In this document: piece after piece, positions 10,185 to 18,840 of the stretch
Numbering within the stretch: the stretch's first letter is position 1
How the letters are laid out: each line of letters starts with the position of its first letter
Notes under the pieces: model-generated
What the model was told of the DNA's origin: nothing
Database searches by the model: none
What the model saw: the letters and a program-made list of their open reading frames with translations, nothing else
Position numbers and translations under genes: made by a program
From: Snodgrassella sp945267035
GTDB taxonomy: Bacteria > Pseudomonadota > Gammaproteobacteria > Burkholderiales > Neisseriaceae
Assembly: GCF_026535915.1 (NCBI RefSeq)
Contig: NZ_JAFNPF010000002.1
Coordinates: forward strand, 1 to 64,000
Length of the DNA stretch: 64,000 nucleotides
Direction of reading: 5' to 3'

Positions 10185-11147
10185 ATGAAAAAAACCCTTT
10201 ATTATTTTGTCATTTTTCTAACATTGATTGCTGTATATCAGCCTGTCAGTAGCGCCAAACCCATTGAAAAAAATAGCCTGACAAGCAAAGTCATTAGCTA
10301 TCCAAATACCTTTCTGTGGAAAATTGAAAAGCATGGGATACCCACTTCCTATCTAGTTGGTACCATACATAAAAATTTAGAAGGATATCAGTTACCTTTA
10401 TATTTCAGTGATGCTTTATCTAGAACAAACACATTAATGACAGAAATCAAACTGGAACCTAACGGGCAGAAATTAAATAAGCAAGAATTAAGTATTATTG
10501 CCAATTATATTTATGAACCTGATAGCAATATTACATTATCGGCAAAATTGGGCGCTGATTATTTCACCAAGCTGGAGCAATATCTTACTAAAACAAATCC
10601 AAAATGGTTACAACATGTTAAACCTAGCGCAATTTATATGTTATATCTTTCTTCGCTGCCTCCAGAATACTCATTCCACAATGGCACAGATAATTTGCTA
10701 GCTCAAAAAGCATTGAAGATGAAAAAAAAATATTTGAGTCTAGAAACTATTGAGGACGCATTTAAAATCGATTTAGCCATACCAGAAGATAAAGCCATAG
10801 CGGCAATCAAAGTTTTTCTTGATCATCAAGAAGATAATCAGAAACAAATAATTGAAGCTTATAATTATTATCACCAAAATCAGGTAAATGAGTTACTCGC
10901 TAAGCTAGATGTGGCAAAACAAAACCTACAATATTATTCTGAATCGGATCGCATTTTTTGGCGTCATTGGTATAAAAACCAAATCTTATTAGAAAGAAAT
11001 AAAAGATGGCTTCCATTGATTAAGCAACAAATTGACCAAGATTCTACCCTTATTGCCGTGGGCGCAGCGCATTTATTTGGAGAAGGAGGGCTGATTGAAC
11101 AACTACAAGAGTCTGGCTATAAAGTAACTCCAGTCATGCCGTATTAA
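10185..11147 (+). CDS. TraB/GumN family protein, exported
   Basis: 320-residue TraB/GumN (Tiki-like) protein, a fold with proposed metalloprotease relatives. I chose ATG 10185 (GGAAA upstream) over the ATG at 10173, which has no ribosome site. A signal peptide is visible (MKKTLYYFVIFLTLIAVYQP to about SSA). Family signatures are YLVGTIHKN near residue 58 and VGAAHLFGEGGLIEQL near the C-terminus. The role in bacteria is not established. It is the last intact ordinary gene before the toxin island. Confidence 0.8.
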   Translation: MKKTLYYFVIFLTLIAVYQPVSSAKPIEKNSLTSKVISYPNTFLWKIEKHGIPTSYLVGTIHKNLEGYQLPLYFSDALSRTNTLMTEIKLEPNGQKLNKQELSIIANYIYEPDSNITLSAKLGADYFTKLEQYLTKTNPKWLQHVKPSAIYMLYLSSLPPEYSFHNGTDNLLAQKALKMKKKYLSLETIEDAFKIDLAIPEDKAIAAIKVFLDHQEDNQKQIIEAYNYYHQNQVNELLAKLDVAKQNLQYYSESDRIFWRHWYKNQILLERNKRWLPLIKQQIDQDSTLIAVGAAHLFGEGGLIEQLQESGYKVTPVMPY

Positions 11148-11441
11148 TCTTCCATCAGACAATACAAAATCTACAACTGGGTCTTGTGCTAGTTTAATTA
11201 TATCGAAGTTAAAAAATTAATTTAAACAAAAACCATTGAATTTAATTCTAATCAATATGGAAATCAAAAGTTTAAAAAACAAAATAGCTAATGAAATTAT
11301 TAGTCTAAATTATCTCATCTACTAAACGATGAGAAATTTTCAAAAACAACTCGTATATTTTTATAATATATGATGATGAATATCAGAAATTACTTTTATA
11401 AAATTACTGATTAACTACATCATAATTCCTTTAAAAACTCG

Positions 11442-11608
11442 ATGACAGCCATCAAGATTGAAGTTCCAGTATCGACTTATACAGTGAATGGAGATGATGA
11501 TTCAGGTGATTTTGGATTTAAATTTCAGGAGCAAAAGACTTTAATGATCAGTTAAGTAAAGTAGAGAGTGGAGAGATGAAGCAAAACTTAGAAGAGGAAA
11601 TATATTAA
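11442..11608 (+). pseudogene. Frameshifted small ORF, probable toxin-tip remnant
   Basis: An ATG-led frame gives MTAIKIEVPVSTYTVNGDDD and continues to about FKFQE. It is continued one frame over by AKDFNDQLSKVESGEMKQNL, ending at TAA 11606-11608, three bases before the next gene. A single-base change would join the two parts. Its place directly before an AT-rich small gene matches the tip/immunity pattern further along the island. The family is not recognised. Confidence 0.45.
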
Positions 11609-11610
11609 AA

Positions 11611-12009
11611 ATGGATGCCATTAATAATATTTTAATTAATAGCTTAAGAAAGAATGCCATACCTCCGAATTTTTTTGATAAAAAATATATTGAAGAAAAT
11701 AGTAATGATCAATTTTCTTCAATAAATCATGATGTTTTTGTAATCTATAATAATGGATATAAGTTGGAGATTTCTTATTATAAGAATCAAAGTAAGCTAC
11801 ATTATGTTTCATTTGAGAAATTAGATGATCATTTTCAAGATTTATTTTTCAATAACCAAATTGATAAAGTGAATGAAAATTTAAAAATGACCACAAATAA
11901 AACATTACATGTGGATAAAGATTATGGCTTAGGTAATTTTAAATTTATATTTGATGATGGTTTATTAGAATCTATATTTTATCAACCTGATGAAGTTAAT
12001 AAATTATAG
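11611..12009 (+). CDS. Putative immunity protein (132 aa, family not recognised)
   Basis: Intact 132-residue acidic, Asn/Asp/Lys-rich cytosolic protein without signal peptide or membrane segment. I do not recognise the family. It lies 3 bases after a broken small frame and just before an Rhs core end, the usual place of an immunity gene in Rhs islands. Very AT-rich codon use sets it apart from the housekeeping genes and suggests transfer. The function is inferred from position only. Confidence 0.55.
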   Translation: MDAINNILINSLRKNAIPPNFFDKKYIEENSNDQFSSINHDVFVIYNNGYKLEISYYKNQSKLHYVSFEKLDDHFQDLFFNNQIDKVNENLKMTTNKTLHVDKDYGLGNFKFIFDDGLLESIFYQPDEVNKL

Positions 12010-12055
12010 TCACCACAAAGGCAATTTCTTTATTTTATTCCCAGTTTATCCTTGC

Positions 12056-12178
12056 CGATATTATAATTCTGTAAGCGATTTATTGGTTAGCTGGGATTCC
12101 ATCAAATTTGCGGGAAACAATCCGAATTTTTATGCGTTTGTGCATGATAGTAATGCTTGAGTTGTTCGTTTGGGTTGA
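12056..12178 (+). pseudogene. Rhs core C-terminal end, decayed
   Basis: One frame reads RYYNSVSDLLVSWD, then FAGNNPNFYAFVHDSNA, then a stop where Trp of the usual WVDPxGL motif is expected. This is the end of an Rhs/YD-repeat core (RYYDxxxGxFxSxDPIGLAGGxNxYxYxxNP), the point where toxin tips are joined. Changes at SQDPIGL and at the motif end show it is not functional. Confidence 0.75.
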
Positions 12179-12204
12179 ATGAAAAAACAACAGCAGGGAG
12201 GTAA

Positions 12205-12522
12205 ATGAGTCCAATGGAATTAGAAGAAATGATAAAAACAGAAAGGGTAGTTGAAAGTTATACAGGTACAACCCATGTAGCAAATCCAGCAAATGTTAAA
12301 GCATTCGGAAAAAAGCAATAAATGGTTCATTATATGTTGAATTTGATGTTAATAAGTCATCGTTTAAGCAAACAGGTAAAAATTGGGCAAGTATATCTGG
12401 ACCTAATTCTGTATAAGGTCGACTCGCTAAAAAATAAAGGTCTTCCTGTACCTGAATTGCCTGAAGTTTCAAACATTCAAGTCAAAACAGAAAAAATAAA
12501 TGGAAAAATAGTGTGTAAATAA
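12205..12522 (+). pseudogene. Rhs toxin tip remnant (TreTu-like)
   Basis: The remnant opens with an ATG behind GGGAGG. It is broken by frame changes and stops near 12318, 12412 and 12436, but pieces in successive frames give SLYVEFDVNKSSFKQTGKNW, then ISGPNSV, then KGLPVPELPEVSNIQVKTE. This ordered set (VEFDV, W-GPNS, GRLAxKKGLPVPE) is the C-terminal tip I associate with TreTu-type toxins; that name is from memory and tentative. It is followed 9 bases later by an intact small gene, its likely immunity partner. Confidence 0.55.
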
Positions 12523-12531
12523 ATTTTTATT

Positions 12532-12843
12532 ATGATAATAGATGAATTTTACAATTGGTATTCAACTTTAATATCTCTTGATAATTGTGAATTAGAAATA
12601 CATAAAATAAATTTTAGTGAACATATAGTAGATAGTATTCTGAAAAGAACTGTAGTTATAGATATGATAAATGACAAATACATCGGAAAATTTGTTGTTT
12701 GGGATGATAATAGTTGTTTTTTTGAAATAATTGAAATTTTATCTGAAAAAAATGTTCTTCATCAACGAAGAGATTTTAATAATTTAGAAGAATTAAAAAC
12801 TTTATATAAAAATATTGAGAAATATTTTAATTGTGAAAAATAA
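12532..12843 (+). CDS. Putative immunity protein of the preceding tip (TriTu-like)
   Basis: Intact 103-residue acidic cytosolic protein, 9 bases after the broken tip. Its central VVIDMINDKYIGKFVVWDD and following FFEIIEILSEKNVLH resemble, from memory, TriTu-type immunity proteins that pair with TreTu tips. It has no signal peptide. The open frame beside a thoroughly broken toxin suggests it is kept as an orphan antidote or is simply younger in decay. Confidence 0.55.
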   Translation: MIIDEFYNWYSTLISLDNCELEIHKINFSEHIVDSILKRTVVIDMINDKYIGKFVVWDDNSCFFEIIEILSEKNVLHQRRDFNNLEELKTLYKNIEKYFNCEK

Positions 12844-12885
12844 GGCCATAAAAATTTGCTTTAACATAATGATAAATTTAATAAC

Positions 12886-13121
12886 TGGCGATTCATACTC
12901 TTCATACAGCTAGGACAATATGAAGACGAAGAACTAGACGGGCTTATTACAATCGTTTCAGATATTACGACAGTAATACGGGAACTTATATAAGCCAAGA
13001 CCCGATAGGGTTAGCAGGTAATAACCCGAATTTTTATGCATATACGTTTGATTCTAATTCGGAAGTTGATCCGTTTGGGTTGATGGCAGGAGGAGATAGA
13101 CTATTTAGCTCTTATTTTTAG
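12886..13121 (+). pseudogene. Second Rhs core C-terminal end, frameshifted
   Basis: The first part reads LGQYEDEELDG. After a one-base frame change it continues YYNRFRYYDSNTGTYISQDP, then IGLAGNNPNFYAYTFDSNSE and VDPFGLMAGGD, ending at TAG 13119-13121. This is a near-intact Rhs core end with the canonical SQDPIGLAG and VDPFGL junction, so a toxin tip must once have followed VDPFGL. Confidence 0.8.
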
Positions 13122-13129
13122 AATACGGT

Positions 13130-13362
13130 CAAAGATTCTATTATACCTACTAAGGGTAGTGTAAAATAACAAAAATTTATGAAGTTATTAAAAAGATTGA
13201 TCTTCCTGATATTAAAAAGGGGATTTATTTCATTTAGATACATTCCATAAAACAGGTGTGGAAATAGAGCTATATGATAGCTTAGGTTAGCATAAGGGAG
13301 CATTATCTAGAGAAACTGGAGAGAAAATTAAATCTTCTGTAAAAGGCAGAAAATGTGAATGA
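13130..13362 (+). pseudogene. Toxin tip remnant resembling colicin E3/cloacin-type ribonuclease
   Basis: Broken by several stops and frame changes. Its last part gives HLDTFHKTGVEIELYDSLG, a stop, then HKGALSRETGEKIKSSVKGR, ending at TGA 13360-13362. The order (aromatic/HxD, H/EIE-Y, G-HxGxxxxxTGxxxK, basic end) matches the C-terminal ribonuclease domain of colicin E3 (LYEWDSQHGELEGYR, QHLGSFDPKTGNQLKG), which cleaves 16S rRNA. The stop after DSLG falls where Gln is expected (TAG versus CAG). Confidence 0.5.
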
Positions 13363-13366
13363 TATA

Positions 13367-13705
13367 ATGGTTGAAAATTTAAAAAAATATTTACTAGATG
13401 AAATAGAGGGCGAAAAGAAAAGCACTTTTATTTATAAATTAGACAAAGAAAATTATTTTGATGAAAAAAGACTGAATATTTTATTGAAAAAAACAGATTT
13501 TTTTTTAAAAAATAATTCAATAAATGATCCTGAATATATAGATATTTTAAAAGGATTATTTAATGTTTTTTTGCACACTATATTTTTATTTTATTGTAAT
13601 AATTCTCCAGATGATTATTATAAAATAGTCAATTATGATGAATGTTTAAATTCTGAAAAAATAACTAATATATACTTAAGAATAAAAGATGTGATATTTG
13701 CATAA
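13367..13705 (+). CDS. Putative immunity protein after the E3-like tip
   Basis: Intact acidic, Asn/Lys/Ile-rich protein of about 112 residues; a GTG at 13355 would add four residues and overlap the end of the tip frame. It has no signal peptide. It begins 4 bases after the tip's stop, as immunity genes do. It has no visible similarity to colicin E3 immunity protein, so the pairing rests on position only. Confidence 0.5.
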   Translation: MVENLKKYLLDEIEGEKKSTFIYKLDKENYFDEKRLNILLKKTDFFLKNNSINDPEYIDILKGLFNVFLHTIFLFYCNNSPDDYYKIVNYDECLNSEKITNIYLRIKDVIFA

Positions 13706-13708
13706 ACT

Positions 13709-13879
13709 AAAATAACCTTTAAAATCAAGTATAATGCTTTGGATAATTATGGATTAAAAGCGGTTCAAGATGGAGATACACATGTAAGTATCATTACTAA
13801 GGAAGGAATAGAACCTAATGAATATGGCGAAAGATTAGGTAAAACTAAAGATAAATGGAAAAAAGTATCATGTAATTAG
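13709..13879 (+). pseudogene. Third toxin-tip remnant, family unknown
   Basis: A 56-codon stretch without a start reads KITFKIKYNALDNYGLKAVQ, then DGDTHVSIITKEGIEPNEYG, and ends KWKKVSCN at TAG 13877-13879. It lies between two intact small genes and looks like the C-terminal end of a tip whose front is missing. Confidence 0.45.
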
Positions 13880-13893
13880 AAGAATAATTTTTT

Positions 13894-14133
13894 ATGGAAT
13901 ATAAAAAAGAAATTGAAAAAGCAATAAACGCTAATAATCCAATAGAATCTCTTAAAGAGTTTGTTTTATTACTAAATAGAAAAGGATTATCCAAAAATGA
14001 AATTTATAACGAATTAAACCTGTATTTTTTATATTGTCAAGAACATAATAAAGATGAAGAGGAAAATATATTAGGGGATGTATTAGATATGATAACAGGT
14101 TGGTATTTAGGTAAAAATTTAGATTTACAATAA
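13894..14133 (+). CDS. Putative immunity protein (79 aa)
   Basis: Intact 79-residue acidic helical protein (MEYKKEIEKAINANNPIESL, ending WYLGKNLDLQ), cytosolic. It begins 14 bases after the end of the third tip remnant. Size, acidity and position fit an immunity protein with an all-helical fold. Family not recognised. Confidence 0.55.
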   Translation: MEYKKEIEKAINANNPIESLKEFVLLLNRKGLSKNEIYNELNLYFLYCQEHNKDEEENILGDVLDMITGWYLGKNLDLQ

Positions 14134-14221
14134 ATTTTGGTAAAATATGAGATTAGTTATTTTTATTGTAAGTAATTGGGAAATATTAAAATAATATAAA
14201 TAAACAAGCCAGAGCAGATTG

Positions 14222-14377
14222 TCAAAGTCTAGCGGAAAAATGGTAGAGCGCAAGCCCTTTACCTTCCGTTTCCGCTAAAAGAGCCGTTTGCGCAATATTA
14301 CAAATCGAGTTAAGCGTGAAGCCTAAATTCTTATAATCAGGGATGAATTTAAGATAGGGTAAAGTGATTAAGATTTT
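14222..14377 (-). pseudogene. Minus-strand coding fragment, unknown
   Basis: A minus-strand frame of about 51 codons reads PYLKFIPDYKNLGFTLN, then SICNIAQTALLAETEGKG and LALYHFSARL, ending at TGA 14222-14224. Codon use is richer in G/C than the surrounding island. No start is visible, so it is likely the 3' remnant of another gene. Function unknown. Confidence 0.3.
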
Positions 14378-14511
14378 TTATAAAATTTCTATTACGATCC
14401 ACAAAAATCCGATCAAATATATGGTGCATCGGATAAGATATTAAAAAGTAAAATTGAAATTATATTTATGATAAACAGGGAAGTCTTATTTTAAAAACGT
14501 CGCGAAATTTA

Positions 14512-14718
14512 TAGAATTCTGCCAATCAGCTTAATAATTCTCCTTCTTTAATTGAAAATATCAATTTTAAGAACAATTTTTGGATTGAAGAAAATACATT
14601 TGACCGTAAGGTCGAAATACGGAGATATTCAAAATCTGAACTTAAACAATACGATCAAATAAGAAAAAAAAGAACGCTTGAAAATTCTGCCCCTCCACAA
14701 TGGCAGCAAGGTGACTAG
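14512..14718 (+). pseudogene. Toxin-tip-like coding fragment
   Basis: An open stretch without a start includes NNSPSLIENINFKNNFWIEE, then VEIRRYSKSELKQYDQIRKK and ENSAPPQWQQGD before TAG 14716-14718. It lies just before an Rhs core fragment. Probably an internal piece of an Rhs-type protein; family not recognised. Confidence 0.35.
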
Positions 14719-14726
14719 GAATACCA

Positions 14727-14975
14727 ATGGCAGGGCAATGGAATGTTACAGAGGTACGCAATCCTCAGAAAATACGGATCCATTTTGAATACGACGCATT
14801 AGGTAGAAGAACAGCGAAAATTGTAAATACAAAGATTTATCGTTATGTTTGGGATGGTATGCATTAATGCATGAATGGTTTTATGAGGGTGAGCGACGTC
14901 CAAGGGTTGTATCTGACGAGCTGGGAATGCTTATTTTAGTCAAACTAGAACTGGTTATGACGAAAGCTAGTTCTC
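14727..14975 (+). pseudogene. Rhs core fragment
   Basis: Reads VTEVRNPQKIRIHFEYDALG, then RRTAKIVNTKIYRYVWDG. After a frame change it continues LMHEWFYEGERRPRVVSDEL. EYDALGRRTAK and YVWDG-LxHEW are standard Rhs/YD repeat motifs. It is cut off on both sides and cannot encode a working shell. Confidence 0.7.
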
Positions 14976-15243
14976 CGCATATGATAATATGATAAAAAAA
15001 GATTTGATGCTATTGAGAAGTTCGATGCCAGCGATAAAATTAAGAGAATGCAGGTGATGTAATGGAAAATTTAGGTGACGATATGACTAAATAAACGAAT
15101 TATAATGTCATCAAATATGAAGTAATATATTATCAATATTTCATATGAAACAAACGGTTAAATTATATGAAGTGATAGTTCGACAGATAATTAAGAGGGT
15201 TGAAAAGGGCAATTTTTCCTATTTTTGTTGTCGAGAAGAGATA

Positions 15244-15269
15244 AAAAAACCGCCCTGAATCAGGGCGAT
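15244..15269 (-). terminator. Terminator of metE
   Basis: Read on the minus strand, AATCGCCCTGATTCAGGGCG forms a GC-rich stem with a 3-base loop, then G and seven Ts. It lies about 20 bases past the metE stop. Confidence 0.85.
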
Positions 15270-15288
15270 TTGATCGGCTAGTTTTAGA

Positions 15289-17562
15289 TTAAGCGTTCAG
15301 TTCAGCACGCAATTTTTTGGTTACTTTCACCATCTCTTCTAAAGCAGCATGGGTTTCTGCCCAGCCTCGGGTTTTTAATCCACAATCTGGATTTACCCAT
15401 AAGCGACGCTGGTTGATTACGTTTAATGCCTTGCGCAATAGATGTTCAACTTCTGCTTCGGTCGGAACGCGCGGGCTGTGAATGTCATAAACACCAGGAC
15501 CAATATCGTTTGGATATTTAAATTTAACAAATGCATCCAATAATTCCATATCGGAACGAGAGGTTTCAATGGTGATTACGTCGGCATCCATGCTGGCTAT
15601 GGCCGGTAGTATATCGTTGAACTCTGAATAACACATATGGGTATGAATCTGGGTGCTGTCATCGGCATCGGTGGAGGTCAACCGGAAAGACTCACATGCC
15701 CAGGCAAGATATTCATCCCATTGTGCGCGTTTTAATGGCAAAGCTTCACGTATTGCCGGTTCATCAATTTGGATAACCCGAATACCGGCTTTTTCCAGAT
15801 CAAGTACTTCATCATTTAGTGCTAAGGCAATTTGTTTACATACTAAGCTTAGGGGTACATCATTGCGCACAAAACTCCATTTCATCATGGTTACCGGACC
15901 GGTAAGCATGCCTTTCATGGGTCGTTTGGTTAATGACTGAGCATATGCCGACCAGGCTACTGTCATTGCTTGAGGACGGGACACATCACCGTAAATAATG
16001 GGTGGTTTCACACAGCGGGAACCGTAGCTTTGTACCCATCCATATTGGGTAAAGCAATAACCATTGAGTTGTTCTCCAAAATATTCCACCATATCATTGC
16101 GTTCGGCTTCACCATGCACCAGTACATCAATATCAAGTTGTTCTTGTTGTGCTACACAATAGGCTATGTTTTTCTTCATCGCTGCTTCATAATCTGCAGC
16201 ACTTAATTCCCCTTTTTTAAAAGCTGCACGTGCCTGTCGTATTTCCTGTGTCTGCGGGAACGAACCGATGGTGGTTGTGGGTAGTAACGGTAATTTCATC
16301 CATGCCTGTTGTTTTTCTATACGCTGGGCAAAGGGGCTGTGACGTTGATCAGCATGGGCGCGCAATTGTTCAATACGGGTCGCGACTTTTTCATTGTGAA
16401 TCAGATGACTGGTTCTGCGGCCAGCAGCAGCAATATCTGATGCGGCTAAGGCTTTTTCCACTGTATCTTTACCATGTGCCAGAGCTTGTTTGATGATGCC
16501 CAATTCCTGCAATTTCTGCGCAGCAAAAGCCAACCAATTTTTGATTTCTGGATTGAGATTTTCTTCAATATCTAAGTCTTGTGGGCTATGCAATAATGAA
16601 CAGCTTGGTGCGATCCACAGGTTATTGCCTAATTGGGTGGCCACTGGTGCCAGCAGTTCAATGATTTCTCGTAAATTGGCGCGCCAGACATTTCGTCCTT
16701 CAATCACGCCCACGGATAATACTTTATTTTGTGGCCAGACATTGGCAAATTCGGCCAGCTGTTCTGGAGCGCGTACACAATCGATATGGACACCATTAAC
16801 CGGTAATGCTTTTAACAGATCAAGGTATTCGGCCACGCTGGCAAAGTAGGTGCCGATGATGATACGGGTGCCGGTAATGGCTAGCTCTTGATAAGTGGGA
16901 GCAAATGCATCAACCCATTCTTGATCAATGTCTACCGCCAGAATCGGCTCATCTATCTGGATCCAATCTACGCCAGCATTAGCCAGTTCTCGTAATAATT
17001 TTTGATACTCAGGTAACAGGCGCGGCAAAAGTTCCAGACGGTTATGACCTGCATCTTTTTCTTTACCTAGCCATAACAGGCTAATTGGACCTAGCAGGGT
17101 GGGTTTAATATCATGTCCAGTGGCTTTGGCTTCGTTAATCTGCGCGATGAGATTAGCCGCATGCGCTTTGAATTGGGTATCTCGATGCCATTCTGGAACA
17201 ATATAGTGGTAGTTGGTATCAAACCATTTGGTCATTTCCATAGCCACTTGATTCTCATTACCGCGAGCCAGTTGGAAGTATTGATTTAAGCTTAAATCAG
17301 CAGGATCGAAACCAAATCGTGCCGGAATGGCTCCCAGAGCACATACCGTATCCAATACATGGTCGTAAAAAGAAAAATCACCAACCGGCAACAGATCCGC
17401 TCCTGCTGATATTTGAGTGGCCCAGTTTTGCTGTCGTATATCAGCCGCCACCTGACGTAATTCGCTTTCGCTTTTATTGCCTTTCCAGAACGCTTCTACG
17501 GCAAATTTAAGTTCGCGTTTGGCCCCAACTCGTGGATATCCTGCTAGATGGAAGGTATTCAT
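15289..17562 (-). CDS. metE: Cobalamin-independent methionine synthase MetE
   Basis: 757 residues, full length for MetE (5-methyltetrahydropteroyltriglutamate-homocysteine methyltransferase), which makes methionine in the cytosol. N-terminal barrel opens HLAGYPRVGAKRELKFAVE. The C-terminal catalytic barrel holds the zinc ligands in THMCYSEF (His and Cys) and VNPDCGLKTRGW (second Cys). The IDEPA motif is present. It is divergent from metR, the classical arrangement in which MetR with homocysteine activates metE. A strong terminator follows. MetE use suggests no dependence on cobalamin for this step. Confidence 0.97.
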   Translation of the reverse strand: MNTFHLAGYPRVGAKRELKFAVEAFWKGNKSESELRQVAADIRQQNWATQISAGADLLPVGDFSFYDHVLDTVCALGAIPARFGFDPADLSLNQYFQLARGNENQVAMEMTKWFDTNYHYIVPEWHRDTQFKAHAANLIAQINEAKATGHDIKPTLLGPISLLWLGKEKDAGHNRLELLPRLLPEYQKLLRELANAGVDWIQIDEPILAVDIDQEWVDAFAPTYQELAITGTRIIIGTYFASVAEYLDLLKALPVNGVHIDCVRAPEQLAEFANVWPQNKVLSVGVIEGRNVWRANLREIIELLAPVATQLGNNLWIAPSCSLLHSPQDLDIEENLNPEIKNWLAFAAQKLQELGIIKQALAHGKDTVEKALAASDIAAAGRRTSHLIHNEKVATRIEQLRAHADQRHSPFAQRIEKQQAWMKLPLLPTTTIGSFPQTQEIRQARAAFKKGELSAADYEAAMKKNIAYCVAQQEQLDIDVLVHGEAERNDMVEYFGEQLNGYCFTQYGWVQSYGSRCVKPPIIYGDVSRPQAMTVAWSAYAQSLTKRPMKGMLTGPVTMMKWSFVRNDVPLSLVCKQIALALNDEVLDLEKAGIRVIQIDEPAIREALPLKRAQWDEYLAWACESFRLTSTDADDSTQIHTHMCYSEFNDILPAIASMDADVITIETSRSDMELLDAFVKFKYPNDIGPGVYDIHSPRVPTEAEVEHLLRKALNVINQRRLWVNPDCGLKTRGWAETHAALEEMVKVTKKLRAELNA

Positions 17563-17860
17563 CTCTATTGTTCCTGTTATGAATGATTAATTTTCACTAT
17601 TGCTTAGTGTGCGACAGTTATGGTGTGGCGACAAGCGATAAATTTTGTAGTAGTGTATGAATTTTTTTAATATAGAATTTTGGCTGTTGTAGGTTAGAAA
17701 TGGAAATGATGTTATTTATAATTTGAATTTATATTTTTATTTTCAGTTTTATATCTGTATAGCAACTGAAATAATAAAAATATTTAGCACAGCCAAAATT
17801 TGGTTGTATGAATGATTTAACTTATGACTGTTGTCAGTATTTTATAAGGGGGAATAAGCT
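17563..17860. promoter_or_regulatory. metE-metR divergent control region
   Basis: A 298-base AT-rich spacer between divergent metE and metR. Several TGAA/TTCA half sites are present, for example TGAATGATTAATTTTCA near 17580, but none has the exact spacing of the enterobacterial MetR box, so operators cannot be fixed. GGGGG precedes the metR ATG. Confidence 0.5.
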
Positions 17861-18793
17861 ATGGAGTCGATTGTTGAGTTGCGTCATTTACGCACATTAC
17901 TGGCTTTAGAGGAAACAGGCAGTGTATCGATGGCGGCTAAACGGGTTTTTTTGACGCAATCGGCTTTGTCACATCAAATACGGGTACTGGAGCAATATTT
18001 TGGGACGCCGTTGTTTGAACGAAAATCCAATCCGATCCTCTTCACGCCGGTTGGTGAGCGACTTTTGCAACTGGCTAAGGATATTTCGCCACTGGTTACG
18101 GTGGCTGAATTAGATGTAACACAATTAATTGAAGGTGAAGCTGGTGAATTGCGGGTAGCGGTAGAGTGTCATACCTGCTTTGACTGGCTGATGCCGGCTA
18201 TGGATAAGTTCCGTCCTTTATGGCCGAAGGTGGAATTAGATATTGTCTCAGGATTTCAGGCTGATCCGGTAGGTCTATTGCTGACGCATCGAGCTGATCT
18301 GGCCATTGTTTCGGAATATGCGCCCCAGAGCGGAATTGTTTTTCAACCGCTTTTTGCTTATGAAATGGTAGGCATTTGCGCTAAAGATCATCCTTTAGCC
18401 GATAAAAGTATTTGGCAGGCTGAAGATTTCCGTGACGAAACGCTGATCAGCTATCCGGTACCAGACGATATGTTGGATTTATTGCGCAAAGTGCTGATAC
18501 CTGCTGGCATTCATCCTGCTCGACGCAACAGTGAATTAACGATTGCCATTATCCAACTGGTTGCCAGCCGACGCGGGGTGGCTGCTTTACCTTACTGGAC
18601 AGTTATGCCTTATTTGGAAAAGGGATATGTTGTTGCCCGCCAAATTGGTTCAGTGCCGTTACAAAGTGAATTGTATGCCGCTATGCGCGAAAATGATAAA
18701 GATAAGAGCTATCTGGAAAATTTTTGTCAAATTGTGCGAGAAAACAGCTTTTCTGATTTACCTGGCTTAAGCCCTCTTAGTACACCAAGCTGA
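17861..18793 (+). CDS. metR: LysR-type regulator MetR
   Basis: 310 residues. The LysR winged helix at 5-64 contains AAKRVFLTQSALSHQIRVLE. The effector domain has the MetR features VECHTCFDWLMPAMDKFRPL and VSGFQADPVGLL. It is divergent from metE, so almost certainly its activator with homocysteine as co-inducer (known from enterobacteria). ATG 17861 follows GGGGGAATAAGCT. The hydratase gene starts 47 bases downstream on the same strand and may be read through. Confidence 0.93.
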   Translation: MESIVELRHLRTLLALEETGSVSMAAKRVFLTQSALSHQIRVLEQYFGTPLFERKSNPILFTPVGERLLQLAKDISPLVTVAELDVTQLIEGEAGELRVAVECHTCFDWLMPAMDKFRPLWPKVELDIVSGFQADPVGLLLTHRADLAIVSEYAPQSGIVFQPLFAYEMVGICAKDHPLADKSIWQAEDFRDETLISYPVPDDMLDLLRKVLIPAGIHPARRNSELTIAIIQLVASRRGVAALPYWTVMPYLEKGYVVARQIGSVPLQSELYAAMRENDKDKSYLENFCQIVRENSFSDLPGLSPLSTPS

Positions 18794-18840
18794 TATTATT
18801 TAATTAATAATATCAATTTGATGAATAGAAAGAGAGCCAG

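Noticed and set aside
17579..17596. MetR operator TGAA-N9-TTCA upstream of metE
   Set aside because: Spacing does not match the known TGAA-N5-TTCA box and similar half sites are common in this AT-rich spacer.
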